From JBOGGX01 sp050744245 (GTDB lineage: Bacteria > Actinomycetota > Acidimicrobiia > Acidimicrobiales > JBOGGX01): a DNA stretch of 5,292 nt. Under the pieces are notes generated by a model that was not told where the DNA came from, did not search any database, and saw nothing but the letters and a program-made list of their open reading frames with translations. Made by a program: the position numbers and the translations under genes. Shown one piece after another: positions 1 through 4,765 of the stretch; position 1 is the stretch's first letter, and the number at the start of each line of letters is the position of its first letter. The DNA lies in assembly GCA_050744245.1 (NCBI GenBank), contig JBOGGX010000236.1, forward strand, positions 1 through 5,292, read 5' to 3'.

Positions 1-266
1 ACCCCCGTGAAGTCCTGCATCAGAACCCGCGCCGGTCGGAAGGCGATCTCGCGCTCGGCTCCGCCGCGCCATTCGGCGAGGGCCGCGACATCGTCGGCCT
101 CGACGAGGGGCGATCCCTCGTGGCGAACCAGGTTCTCGAGCAGGATCTTCAACGAGTACGGAAGCCGGGAGACGCCGAAGTCATGCTCGAGGCGATCCAG
201 CCGGAAGATCTCGTAGTTACGGTCGCCGGCGCGCAGCGCCGATCTCGCGCCGAAGCTGTTCGTCAC
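1..266 (-). CDS. acnA: Aconitate hydratase, N-terminal part (runs off left edge)
   Basis: Aconitase converts citrate to isocitrate in the TCA cycle using a 4Fe-4S cluster; it is cytoplasmic. Only the first 88 residues are in the window. The minus-strand frame from 266 is open to the edge and starts MTNSFGARSALRAGDRNYEI. Family hallmarks are the opening NSFGARS, the YEIFRLD segment (residues 18-24), RLPYSLKILLENLVR (34-48, the conserved LPYSLKxLLENLxR block) and RPARVLMQDFTG (77-88), the start of the MQDFTGVP active-site segment. The full protein is usually about 900 residues, so the cluster-binding cysteines lie outside. I chose the GTG at 266-264 because it gives the normal N-terminus for the family. 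It overlaps the TGA of the upstream zinc-finger gene by four bases (GTGA) and has no clear Shine-Dalgarno site of its own, which suggests translational coupling. The family call is very secure; the exact start is less so. Confidence 0.93.
   Translation of the reverse strand, partial: MTNSFGARSALRAGDRNYEIFRLDRLEHDFGVSRLPYSLKILLENLVRHEGSPLVEADDVAALAEWRGGAEREIAFRPARVLMQDFTG
263..266 (-). promoter_or_regulatory. GTGA stop/start overlap coupling zinc-finger gene and aconitase
   Basis: On the minus strand the TGA stop of the zinc-finger gene (265-263) shares bases with the GTG start of aconitase (266-264). No purine-rich ribosome-binding site is visible in the 15 bases upstream. Such overlaps usually mean that the downstream start is used by ribosomes finishing the upstream gene. 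The overlap is seen directly; coupling is inferred. Confidence 0.7.
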
Positions 267-622
267 TGCACGAAGCTCGGTCGCTCGCCGGCGCAGGTGA
301 CGCAGAAGCGGACGTGAGGGATTGCATCGAGCCGTTCGACGGGGATCGGATCGCCACACGACTGGCAGGACCCGTACGCATCGGCGTCCATCCGGGCGAG
401 GGCACCGTCGATGTCGTCGGTTGCCTTGCGACCTCGGCTGGCCGACGCTTCGGCGAGCTCTCGCTCCAGGATGCTGTCCACGTCGCCCTGGCCGGTGAGC
501 TCGATCACCGTCGCCTCGTGCTCGGCCGCGAGCGCCGCCTGCGCCGCTCGGCCTGACACCAGCGCGGCTCGGCGGGCCGGTGCCGGCGGCGACGGCGGAC
601 AAGTCCCACTCAAGGCACCCAT
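263..622 (-). CDS. DksA/TraR-family C4 zinc-finger protein
   Basis: This is a small protein of the DksA/TraR class, whose members bind in the RNA polymerase secondary channel and change transcription, often together with ppGpp. From the ATG at 622 it has 119 residues. A proline-rich leader (about 1-20) is followed by a predicted helical stretch (about 22-80) containing TGQGDVDSILERELAEA. The C-terminal zinc finger has four cysteines in CQSC (86-89) and CVTC (107-110), with GDPIPVERLDAIPHVRFC between, very typical of the family. The helical tip shows DVDS where E. coli DksA has DxxDxA, so DksA-like activity is not guaranteed. No start has a good Shine-Dalgarno site. A GTG at 559 would give a 98-residue protein that lacks the odd proline-rich leader and may be the real start. 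The frame stays open back to 970, but that part looks non-coding and crosses a promoter. Its stop overlaps the aconitase start, so the two are probably co-transcribed. Confidence 0.8.
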   Translation of the reverse strand: MGALSGTCPPSPPAPARRAALVSGRAAQAALAAEHEATVIELTGQGDVDSILERELAEASASRGRKATDDIDGALARMDADAYGSCQSCGDPIPVERLDAIPHVRFCVTCAGERPSFVQ

Positions 623-634
623 GAGGGGGCCACT

Positions 635-725
635 CAGATTTCGGGTCACGCGCCACCACCGGCAACCAGCCTCAGACGCCGTCACTCGGGATCGGTGGAT
701 GGGAGACTCACAGCCAGATTTCAGG
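635..725. repeat. Direct repeat CAGATTTCnGG, copies 80 bp apart
   Basis: CAGATTTC followed by one variable base and GG occurs at 635-645 (CAGATTTCGGG) and again at 715-725 (CAGATTTCAGG), exactly 80 bases apart. Multiple short repeats of this sort are found at the ends of some insertion sequences, such as the IS21 family. No transposase is adjacent, so a relic IS end is only a guess; chance is possible for an 8- to 10-base match. Confidence 0.4.
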
Positions 726-832
726 CGGTGTTGACAGAGCTCGAATGGGAGCTTCCGCGGGTCTGCCCCGTTGACCTCGACCACAGTCGGCCCCCATTCC
801 CGGCATGTGGCGACCACGACACAGACCCGGCC

Positions 833-847
833 GCTCCCTGCGGGAGC
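833..847. repeat. Short perfect hairpin GCTCCC-TGC-GGGAGC
   Basis: Six base pairs (833-838 with 842-847) close a three-base loop. No T-run follows on either strand, so it is not a classical terminator. It lies in the divergent region between the zinc-finger gene and the rightward promoter; function unknown. Confidence 0.4.
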
Positions 848-877
848 AGCCCACCGCGGCGTTTGACGCGGATGTGT

Positions 878-889
878 CAAGATATCTTG
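878..889. promoter_or_regulatory. Perfect 12-bp palindrome CAAGATATCTTG, candidate operator
   Basis: CAAGATATCTTG is a perfect dyad. With one offset base the symmetry extends to TGTG on the left (873-876) and CACA on the right (892-895). It sits 20 bases upstream of the -35 box at 910, a normal place for a dimeric regulator site, and is AT-rich in a GC-rich background. TGTCAA at 875-880 also reads TTGACA on the minus strand, but no partner -10 was found there. The cognate regulator is unknown. Confidence 0.5.
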
Positions 890-909
890 GTCACAGATGT
901 AAGAGATCC

Positions 910-938
910 TTGACATTGCCGCCACTCCGTCGCAGATT
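910..938 (+). promoter_or_regulatory. Sigma-70-like promoter for the 969 gene
   Basis: The -35 box TTGACA (910-915) is a consensus match. It is followed by a 17-base spacer and a -10 box CAGATT (933-938; actinobacterial consensus TANNNT, here 4 of 6 to TATAAT). Transcription would start near 945, leaving a leader of about 24 bases before the ATG at 969. The placement and spacing are good; the first position of the -10 box is poor. Confidence 0.6.
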
Positions 939-957
939 CGACAGCACCCACTCGGCC

Positions 958-963
958 GGAGGA
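958..963 (+). promoter_or_regulatory. Shine-Dalgarno GGAGGA for the 969 gene
   Basis: GGAGGA ends five bases before the ATG at 969-971. It fixes that ATG as the start and supports an otherwise unrecognised gene as a real coding sequence. Confidence 0.75.
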
Positions 964-968
964 CTCCC

Positions 969-1400
969 ATGGACGAAGGACGCGAACAACGCGGCCGGCT
1001 TGCCGACGGTGAGCGGCTGACAGTGCAGGCCTGGCGAGACGACGTTATCGAGGCCTTGGGCCACGATCCCCGGAGCCGCTACGCGCACCGGTATTGGTTG
1101 CCAGTGGTGGGGCCATCGTGTCTGGTTGCCGCGCACGCGCTGGTTGCCGGGCTGGACGCCAGCCCGGACGGGTTCGAGATCGAGGTCGGCGCCTTCGGGC
1201 GGTCGCTTGGGCTGCCGGGGCCGGCGGGGTCCGGCTCGCGGGTCATCCGCACGTTGGATCGGCTGACCCAGTTCCGCCTCGCCGCGTTCCATCCGCTTCA
1301 CCCGCCGCTGTACCGGGTCAGGTTGGTCTGGCCGCCGCTCACCCGCCACCAGATCGGGCGGTTGCCCGAGTTCCTGGCGGCCCTCCACCCGGCGGCCTGA
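969..1400 (+). CDS. Unrecognised 143-residue protein, possible winged helix
   Basis: I do not recognise this family with certainty. The protein is 143 residues with no signal peptide or membrane segment. Residues 45-60 (PVVGPSCLVAAHALVAG) form a likely helix. AFGRSLGL (75-82) followed by a glycine-rich turn and SRVIRTLDRLTQFRLA (90-105) reads like a helix-turn-helix with its recognition helix, and LYRVRLVWPPL (114-124) could be the strand and wing. A final helix, HQIGRLPEFLAALH, closes the protein. This order fits a winged-helix DNA-binding protein, for example a small regulator or a replication-initiator fragment, but that is inference. The start is well supported by GGAGGA and by a promoter upstream. 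The gene is first in a rightward row with ssb and a ParA-like gene, which suggests a role in element maintenance or control. Third-position G/C is high, as in its neighbours. Confidence 0.75.
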   Translation: MDEGREQRGRLADGERLTVQAWRDDVIEALGHDPRSRYAHRYWLPVVGPSCLVAAHALVAGLDASPDGFEIEVGAFGRSLGLPGPAGSGSRVIRTLDRLTQFRLAAFHPLHPPLYRVRLVWPPLTRHQIGRLPEFLAALHPAA

Positions 1401-1443
1401 CAGGGCGGCGACGTGTCGGGGAGCCGCCGTCGCTGCCAGCTCG

Positions 1444-1487
1444 CCCACGGGGCCGGTTCGCTCGGGGAAGGCGATCGGCCCCGTGGG
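1444..1487. repeat. Perfect 12-bp inverted repeat upstream of ssb
   Basis: CCCACGGGGCCG (1444-1455) is the exact reverse complement of CGGCCCCGTGGG (1476-1487), with a 20-base loop. It lies in the 129-base gap after the first gene and ends 42 bases before the ssb start. No T-run follows, so it could be an attenuator-like or mRNA-stabilising stem, or a protein-binding dyad, rather than a simple terminator. Function is inferred. Confidence 0.6.
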
Positions 1488-1515
1488 ACGCTCCCCCGTC
1501 CACCTTCCTCTCCGC

Positions 1516-1521
1516 GAGGAG
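1516..1521 (+). promoter_or_regulatory. Shine-Dalgarno GAGGAG deciding the ssb start
   Basis: GAGGAG ends eight bases before the ATG at 1530. An in-frame GTG at 1413 would add 39 residues rich in Arg, Pro and Gly that do not belong to the SSB fold and would be translated through the inverted repeat. The site therefore favours 1530. Confidence 0.75.
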
Positions 1522-1529
1522 CCAGAACC

Positions 1530-1883
1530 ATGAACACCGTGATGCTCATCGGACGCCTGACCACCGACCCCTCGAGGCGGACCGTCTCGACCGCCACCGG
1601 AGACCGGACGGTGTCGACCCTGGCCATCGCCGTGCCCCTCGAACGGGGGCGCGACGGCGACCCGTGCTACATCGACGTGGACGTCTGGGGCCCCGCAGCC
1701 GAGGCGTGCGCTCGGTACCTCGCCAAGGGCCGGCAGGTCGCCGTGGTGGGACGGCTAGACCTCAACCGCTGGACCGCGGCGGACGGCACCACCCGGCGAT
1801 CCCATCGGGTGGTCGCCACCACCGTCGAGTTCCTCGACCGGCCACCCGACCGGAACCACACGCCCGCCGCCGTCGCCGCGTAG
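1530..1883 (+). CDS. ssb: Short single-stranded DNA-binding protein (SSB)
   Basis: SSB coats single-stranded DNA during replication, repair and conjugative transfer. This protein has 117 residues and is almost only the OB fold: MNTVMLIGRLTTDP (1-14) is the classic first strand. It is followed by STLAIAV (29-35), YIDVDVWGPAAEACARYLAKG (47-67, matching the family pattern of strand W then helix A-x-x-x-x-L-x-KG), RQVAVVGRL (68-76) and VVATTVEFLDRP (94-105). Host SSBs are usually 160-180 residues with a disordered tail ending in acidic DDxPF, which recruits partner proteins. Here the tail is about 12 residues, ends PAAVAA and has no acidic tip. That fits an accessory SSB of a plasmid, phage or conjugative element rather than the main chromosomal copy. 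The ParA-like gene starts 13 bases downstream, so the two are probably one transcript. The start is chosen by GAGGAG at 1516. Confidence 0.92.
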   Translation: MNTVMLIGRLTTDPSRRTVSTATGDRTVSTLAIAVPLERGRDGDPCYIDVDVWGPAAEACARYLAKGRQVAVVGRLDLNRWTAADGTTRRSHRVVATTVEFLDRPPDRNHTPAAVAA

Positions 1884-1896
1884 GGCCGTAGCGACG

Positions 1897-2577
1897 ATGA
1901 CCGACACGACGTCTGGCAGCTCGGGCAGGACGGCGGAGCCGGGCTGGCCTGACGAGCCCGCCGATCCGAGCCGGGAGTCATGGCGGATCGCCGTCGCCGG
2001 CGCCCGAGGCGGCCAGGGAGCGACCACGGTGGCGACCGTGCTGGCGGTACTGGCCGCCGGACACGCCGACACGGCCCTGGTCGCATCACGCCCCGACGAC
2101 GTGTACGCCCTCACCGCCACCAGCCCCGCGGCCCTGCCCGGCCGTGGGATCGAGCTCGCACCCTGGCTCACGCTTGCCTCCGCACCGCTCGGTTGGGCTA
2201 CACCGCCAGCGACGCCCGTGGTGGTTGCCGACGTCGGACGCGCGGACGACATCGCCACGGAGTTCGACCTGGGCGGCGTCTGGACCCGCTGGCTGGTGGT
2301 GCGCGGACCGTGCTACACGAGCCTGAGAGTCGCGGTTGACGCCGGCTGGCGGGCCGACGGGGTGATCCTGCTGGCCGAGCCCGGCCGGGCGATTACCGCG
2401 GTGGACGTGGCCGACTTGCTCGGGGTGCCAGTCATCGCCCAAGTGCCCGTCGAGCCGAGCGTTGCCCGGGTGCTCGACGCTGGGCTGCTCCTAGCCCGCC
2501 TTCCCCACCTGGCTCCGTTCCGATCCCTGGCCCGACTGATCCAGCGCCACCTCGCTTCGACACCCCCCACACGATGA
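1897..2577 (+). CDS. ParA/MinD/TadZ-like P-loop protein with degenerate Walker A
   Basis: ParA/MinD-type ATPases position plasmids, chromosomes or secretion machines. This 226-residue protein has a disordered, Ser/Pro/Glu-rich start (1-28). A strand and P-loop-like turn follow, WRIAVAGARGGQGATTVATV (29-48), then a second strand TALVAS (59-64). A Walker-B-like strand is TPVVVADVGRADD (106-118), and DGVILLAEPGRAITAVDVAD (154-173) is typical of the later sheet. The segment LLGVPVIAQVPVEPSVARVLDAG (174-196) closely follows the ParA/CpaE C-terminal pattern. In the deviant Walker A signature KGGxGKT both lysines are replaced: the first by Arg37 and the catalytic one by Ala42 (GGQGATT). ATP hydrolysis is therefore doubtful. 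The protein is also short of the usual 250-300 residues, and a full switch region is not clear. It lies 13 bases after ssb and ends just before a terminator. No strong Shine-Dalgarno site precedes the ATG. It may be a partition or coupling-protein accessory factor of the element; the fold is fairly sure, the role is not. Confidence 0.8.
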   Translation: MTDTTSGSSGRTAEPGWPDEPADPSRESWRIAVAGARGGQGATTVATVLAVLAAGHADTALVASRPDDVYALTATSPAALPGRGIELAPWLTLASAPLGWATPPATPVVVADVGRADDIATEFDLGGVWTRWLVVRGPCYTSLRVAVDAGWRADGVILLAEPGRAITAVDVADLLGVPVIAQVPVEPSVARVLDAGLLLARLPHLAPFRSLARLIQRHLASTPPTR

Positions 2578-2669
2578 ACCCGAACTCCGAAGGTCTGAAG
2601 GCCGCTCCGACGACCGCCCTCGCTGATACCCACGTCCGCCCCCACCACCCGTGTTTTGAGCGACACAGA

Positions 2670-2703
2670 CTACGCCGCTTCGTCCAAGACGAAGCGGCCG
2701 TAG
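2670..2703. terminator. Bidirectional hairpin terminator between convergent genes
   Basis: CCGCTTCGTC (2675-2684) pairs perfectly with GACGAAGCGG (2688-2697) around a three-base loop CAA. Past one bulged C, CTACG (2670-2674) pairs with CGTAG (2699-2703), giving about 15 pairs. It lies between the end of the ParA-like gene (2577) and the end of the leftward coupling-protein gene (2747), where a shared terminator is expected. It lacks a strong U-tract, as is common in high-GC actinobacteria. Confidence 0.75.
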
Positions 2704-2708
2704 GGAAC

Positions 2709-2730
2709 GGCGGCGGCCATGGCCGCCGCC
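2709..2730. repeat. 22-bp perfect palindrome (GGCGGCGGCC / GGCCGCCGCC around AT)
   Basis: Positions 2709-2719 are the exact reverse complement of 2720-2730, with no spacer, centred on CCATGG. It follows the terminator hairpin after only five bases and lies 17 bases from the coupling-protein stop. It may be a second terminator stem for the leftward transcript or a protein-binding dyad. Such a G/C-only palindrome can partly arise by chance in this base composition. Confidence 0.55.
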
Positions 2731-2746
2731 TCGGGGCGGACGGCGC

Positions 2747-3868
2747 TCATCCGGAATCGGCAGTTTCAGGCTTCACCCCAGCGAGGGCACGCAGCCGGGA
2801 CTCGGAGTACCACGGGCGCAGTTCGAGGTGGGCCGGGAGCTGCGAACCGTAGATGAGCAGGGCATTCCCACGAGGCATGCGGCGCAGGACATCCAGCGGG
2901 AGCGTGCGCCGGTAGGTGGGGTGCTCGGTCACCGAGCGCCGGCCGTTGCCCGTCACCTCGGCCGAGTAGTTGCGCTCGATGACCTGGCGGTCGCCGACGA
3001 GGCGGCTCACGAACTCGAGGGTGTCGGGATCGTCGTTGTCACTCCCGAAGATCTTGGCCCGGTGGTTGTTGATCACTACCTGCGCTCGATGACCATAGAG
3101 TGCCCTTATCTGCGCAAGATCCTGCCAGATTGACACGAGGCTGATGCCGTGGCTGCGGGCCGTGGCCGCGTAGCTGGGCAGGTCCCGGAGCGGCGCGATG
3201 TTCCCCGCCTCGTCCAGGAGGAGCAGGCACGGACGGGCCAGTGAGCCGCCCAACGCGTTGGCGACCTCGTAGGCCCGCCGCACCGCCTGTTGGATGAGGA
3301 CCGTCAGTGCGGGGCGCAGCCGGTCCTGTTCGTCGGCGGTAGCCACCACGTAGATGGTGTTCGATCCGGCGAGCCATTCGTCGATGTCGACATCGGCTCG
3401 GCTGGTCGCGTCGGCGACCTGGGGGTCGGTGTAGACGAGGAGCACGTTCTGGACGGTGGCGTAGATGCTGCCCCGCAGCCGGTCCTCCTGCGCCCACAGC
3501 GACTCGACCGAAACGAGAGCGTCAAGGTCGCCCCGGCTGCGGGCGGCAGCGACCACGTTGGCTTCGACCGTGCGCCGCAGCCTCGCCTCGACCTCGTTGG
3601 CGATGCGCTCGTCGAGCTGCTCTTGCATGTCGAGAGGCCAGTGGATCACTCGCTGATCGGCCAGCTCGGCCCGCCGCCCAGCGTCGGCCCGCAGGACCTC
3701 GCGGATCTGCTCGACGATGTCAGCCCGGGTGTGGGGTTCAAGTTGCCGGCGTTCGTCATCGGTCTCCGGTCTGCCGAGCATCTGCTCGACCTCATCGATG
3801 ACACCGGCCTGGCGCTGCAGGGCCAGCCGAACCTGTTCCTGGTCCTGGGAGTCGATCCACCGGACCAC
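2747..3868 (-). CDS. Coupling protein, C-terminal open frame (helical domain + Walker B)
   Basis: This frame covers the C-terminal 374 or so residues of the same coupling protein. A GTG at 3868 could formally start it, but it is an internal codon of VVRWID and has no ribosome-binding site. A charged helical stretch (about 25-118, with repeated Glu/Arg/Leu) is followed by AQEDRLRGSIYATVQNVL (126-143, a conserved helix of the family). Next come the strand TIYVVATADEQ (171-181), Walker B CLLLLDEAGNIAPL (214-227), SLVSIWQDLAQIRALYG (243-259) and NNHRAKIFGSDND (267-279). The C-terminal RMPRGNALLIYGSQLPAHLELRPW (330-353) is also typical. All motifs expected after the Walker A half are present and intact, which argues that the frame break is recent or artefactual. 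Confidence 0.7.
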   Translation of the reverse strand: MVRWIDSQDQEQVRLALQRQAGVIDEVEQMLGRPETDDERRQLEPHTRADIVEQIREVLRADAGRRAELADQRVIHWPLDMQEQLDERIANEVEARLRRTVEANVVAAARSRGDLDALVSVESLWAQEDRLRGSIYATVQNVLLVYTDPQVADATSRADVDIDEWLAGSNTIYVVATADEQDRLRPALTVLIQQAVRRAYEVANALGGSLARPCLLLLDEAGNIAPLRDLPSYAATARSHGISLVSIWQDLAQIRALYGHRAQVVINNHRAKIFGSDNDDPDTLEFVSRLVGDRQVIERNYSAEVTGNGRRSVTEHPTYRRTLPLDVLRRMPRGNALLIYGSQLPAHLELRPWYSESRLRALAGVKPETADSG

Positions 3869-4746
3869 GAGCGCATGGTGGCACCGCTGAGGGCTGCGGC
3901 GTACAGGTGGGGGGCCAGGGCCTTGCGGGCCTGGCTCATCCAGTACTCCTCATCAGTGACCGACTGGAGCCGACCCTTGGCCGCCTCGGTCAGCCACGCC
4001 GCCATGCGGATGGCGCCATGCCAGGTTGTGCAGGTCGCCAACGGACTCCATCGTGCCGGTCGGTGCGGGGTCGCCCCGGTGGGGTCGAAGATCCACACCC
4101 GCCCGAGGGCGCTGCGGCGGCGCAGGGTGGCCGTGAGCAAGTCGGTCTTCACGGAGGTGGCGATGACGGGACCATCCCACTCGAGCAGGGCTGGGATGGC
4201 GAACCCCGCGCTCTTTCCGCACCCGGTCGGTCCAACCACCGCCAGGCTGGCCTGTGGTTCGGCGGCGACGAGCCGACCGGCGACACGACCAAGCGTCAAG
4301 CGGCCGCACTGCGGCTGCCGGACCACGAGCCGTTGGAGGTCGCTCGGCCTGGCCAGGCCGGCATGCGGTTCGACGCCGAGAGGATGACGATCCCGGCCGA
4401 GCGAACGCCACGCCCGAACGGTCAGGGCGATCACCGCCGAGACAAGCCCGATCGTTGCGGCGAGGCAGCCGTAGTAGGGAGCCGGGCCTGGTAAGGCAGC
4501 CGCCTGTTCGGGCTCCCAGGCCGCTGCGGGCTCGCCGAGCGTGGACGGCAACCGCACGATGGCCACGGCCGCGTCGGCAAGCCCCGCCCGAAACGGCGGA
4601 TCCCCAGCCAGGTATGTGGCGAAGTGGGCGGCGGCGAGCATGCTCAGCGCGAGGACCACAACCGCTGCGATGGCGGCCAGACCGAAGGTCTCCAGGCGGT
4701 GGCTACCGTCAACGCTTGGTCTCCCGGCCCGGTCCGGAACCGGCAT
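3646..4746 (-). CDS. Coupling protein, N-terminal open frame (membrane + Walker A)
   Basis: This frame encodes 366 residues, of which about the first 292 belong to the coupling protein. Residues 21-48 (FGLAAIAAVVVLALSMLAAA and on) and 91-113 form two membrane helices joined by an extracytoplasmic loop of about 40 residues. RLVVRQPQCGRLTLGRV leads into the nucleotide-binding domain with VVGPTGCGKS (170-179), then PVIATSVKTDLL (193-204), RVWIFDPTG (216-224) and WSPLATC. EEYWMSQARKALAPHLYAAALSGATM (266-291) enters the helical domain. From residue 293 to the stop at 3646 the composition turns to Ser, Arg, Pro and Gly, typical of an out-of-frame tail. Such a truncated product would hold the membrane anchor and P-loop but no Walker B, so it should not be an active ATPase. 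The ATG at 4746 follows GGAGGT by five bases. Confidence 0.75.
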   Translation of the reverse strand: MPVPDRAGRPSVDGSHRLETFGLAAIAAVVVLALSMLAAAHFATYLAGDPPFRAGLADAAVAIVRLPSTLGEPAAAWEPEQAAALPGPAPYYGCLAATIGLVSAVIALTVRAWRSLGRDRHPLGVEPHAGLARPSDLQRLVVRQPQCGRLTLGRVAGRLVAAEPQASLAVVGPTGCGKSAGFAIPALLEWDGPVIATSVKTDLLTATLRRRSALGRVWIFDPTGATPHRPARWSPLATCTTWHGAIRMAAWLTEAAKGRLQSVTDEEYWMSQARKALAPHLYAAALSGATMRSWSGGSTPRTRNRFGWPCSARPVSSMRSSRCSADRRPMTNAGNLNPTPGLTSSSRSARSCGPTLGGGPSWPISE

Positions 4747-4751
4747 CTCCC

Positions 4752-4757
4752 ACCTCC
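4752..4757 (-). promoter_or_regulatory. Shine-Dalgarno GGAGGT for the coupling protein
   Basis: On the minus strand GGAGGT (4757-4752) ends five bases before the ATG at 4746-4744. It is the strongest ribosome-binding site in the window and fixes the start of the coupling protein just before its first membrane helix. Confidence 0.75.
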
Positions 4758-4765
4758 CGATCGCG

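Larger units (their letters stand above)
623..968. other. Gene-free divergent region, possible element boundary
   Basis: This stretch separates the leftward zinc-finger/aconitase pair from the rightward mobile-element genes. Frames crossing it are open only because of high GC and show no recognisable protein. It contains a direct repeat (CAGATTTC at 635-642 and 715-722), a hairpin at 833-847, a palindrome at 878-889 and a promoter at 910-938. The left part (about 621-735) has the look of a transposon or repeat-element end, but I could not identify a transposase or matching inverted ends. No tRNA gene or clear att site is seen. Confidence 0.45.
2747..4746 (-). pseudogene. VirD4/TraG-type conjugative coupling ATPase, frameshifted
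   Basis: Type IV coupling proteins are membrane-anchored hexameric ATPases that bring the relaxase-DNA complex to the conjugation channel. The two frames together give about 666 residues, a normal length. Order: membrane helix 1 (about 21-48), membrane helix 2 (91-113), Walker A GPTGCGKS (172-179), VKTDLL and IFDPTG, a helical domain, Walker B CLLLLDEAGN, the QDLAQI motif and a C-terminal strand region. The reading frame is broken near 3868-3873. The N-terminal frame reads SGATMR and then loses similarity, while the next frame resumes at once with LVVRWIDSQDQ. One missing base (restoring MRLVVRWID) would mend it, and I see no slippery heptamer for programmed shifting. It may be a true pseudogene, a strain-specific mutation or a sequencing error. 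If the break is real, the element could not make its own coupling protein. The start has a strong Shine-Dalgarno site at 4757-4752, and the gene is divergent from the helix-turn-helix gene at 4838. Confidence 0.85.

Noticed and set aside
7..317. Short plus-strand frames at the left end
   Set aside because: They are antisense to the aconitase and zinc-finger genes, which have clear family motifs.
623..970. Longer minus-strand start for the zinc-finger gene (235 residues, ATG at 970)
   Set aside because: The added residues have no family character, cross a good rightward promoter and a palindrome, and overlap the start of the 969 gene.
1413..1529. Upstream GTG start for ssb
   Set aside because: It would add 39 non-OB-fold residues and translate through the inverted repeat; GAGGAG at 1516 points to the ATG at 1530.
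1094..1891. 265-residue plus-strand frame across the 969 gene and ssb
   Set aside because: Arg/Pro/Gly-rich shadow of two better supported genes in another frame.
2574..2852. 92-residue plus-strand frame starting with an ATGA overlap on the ParA-like gene
   Set aside because: It runs through the terminator hairpin and the 22-bp palindrome and into the antisense of the coupling protein; its composition is not protein-like.
3866..3876. Programmed -1 frameshift site in the coupling protein
   Set aside because: No slippery heptamer of the X-XXY-YYZ kind is present at the switch point, so an indel is the simpler reading.
3290..4387. Long 365-residue plus-strand frame opposite the coupling protein
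   Set aside because: It is the antisense of a clearly recognised gene; long stop-free antisense frames are expected at this GC content.
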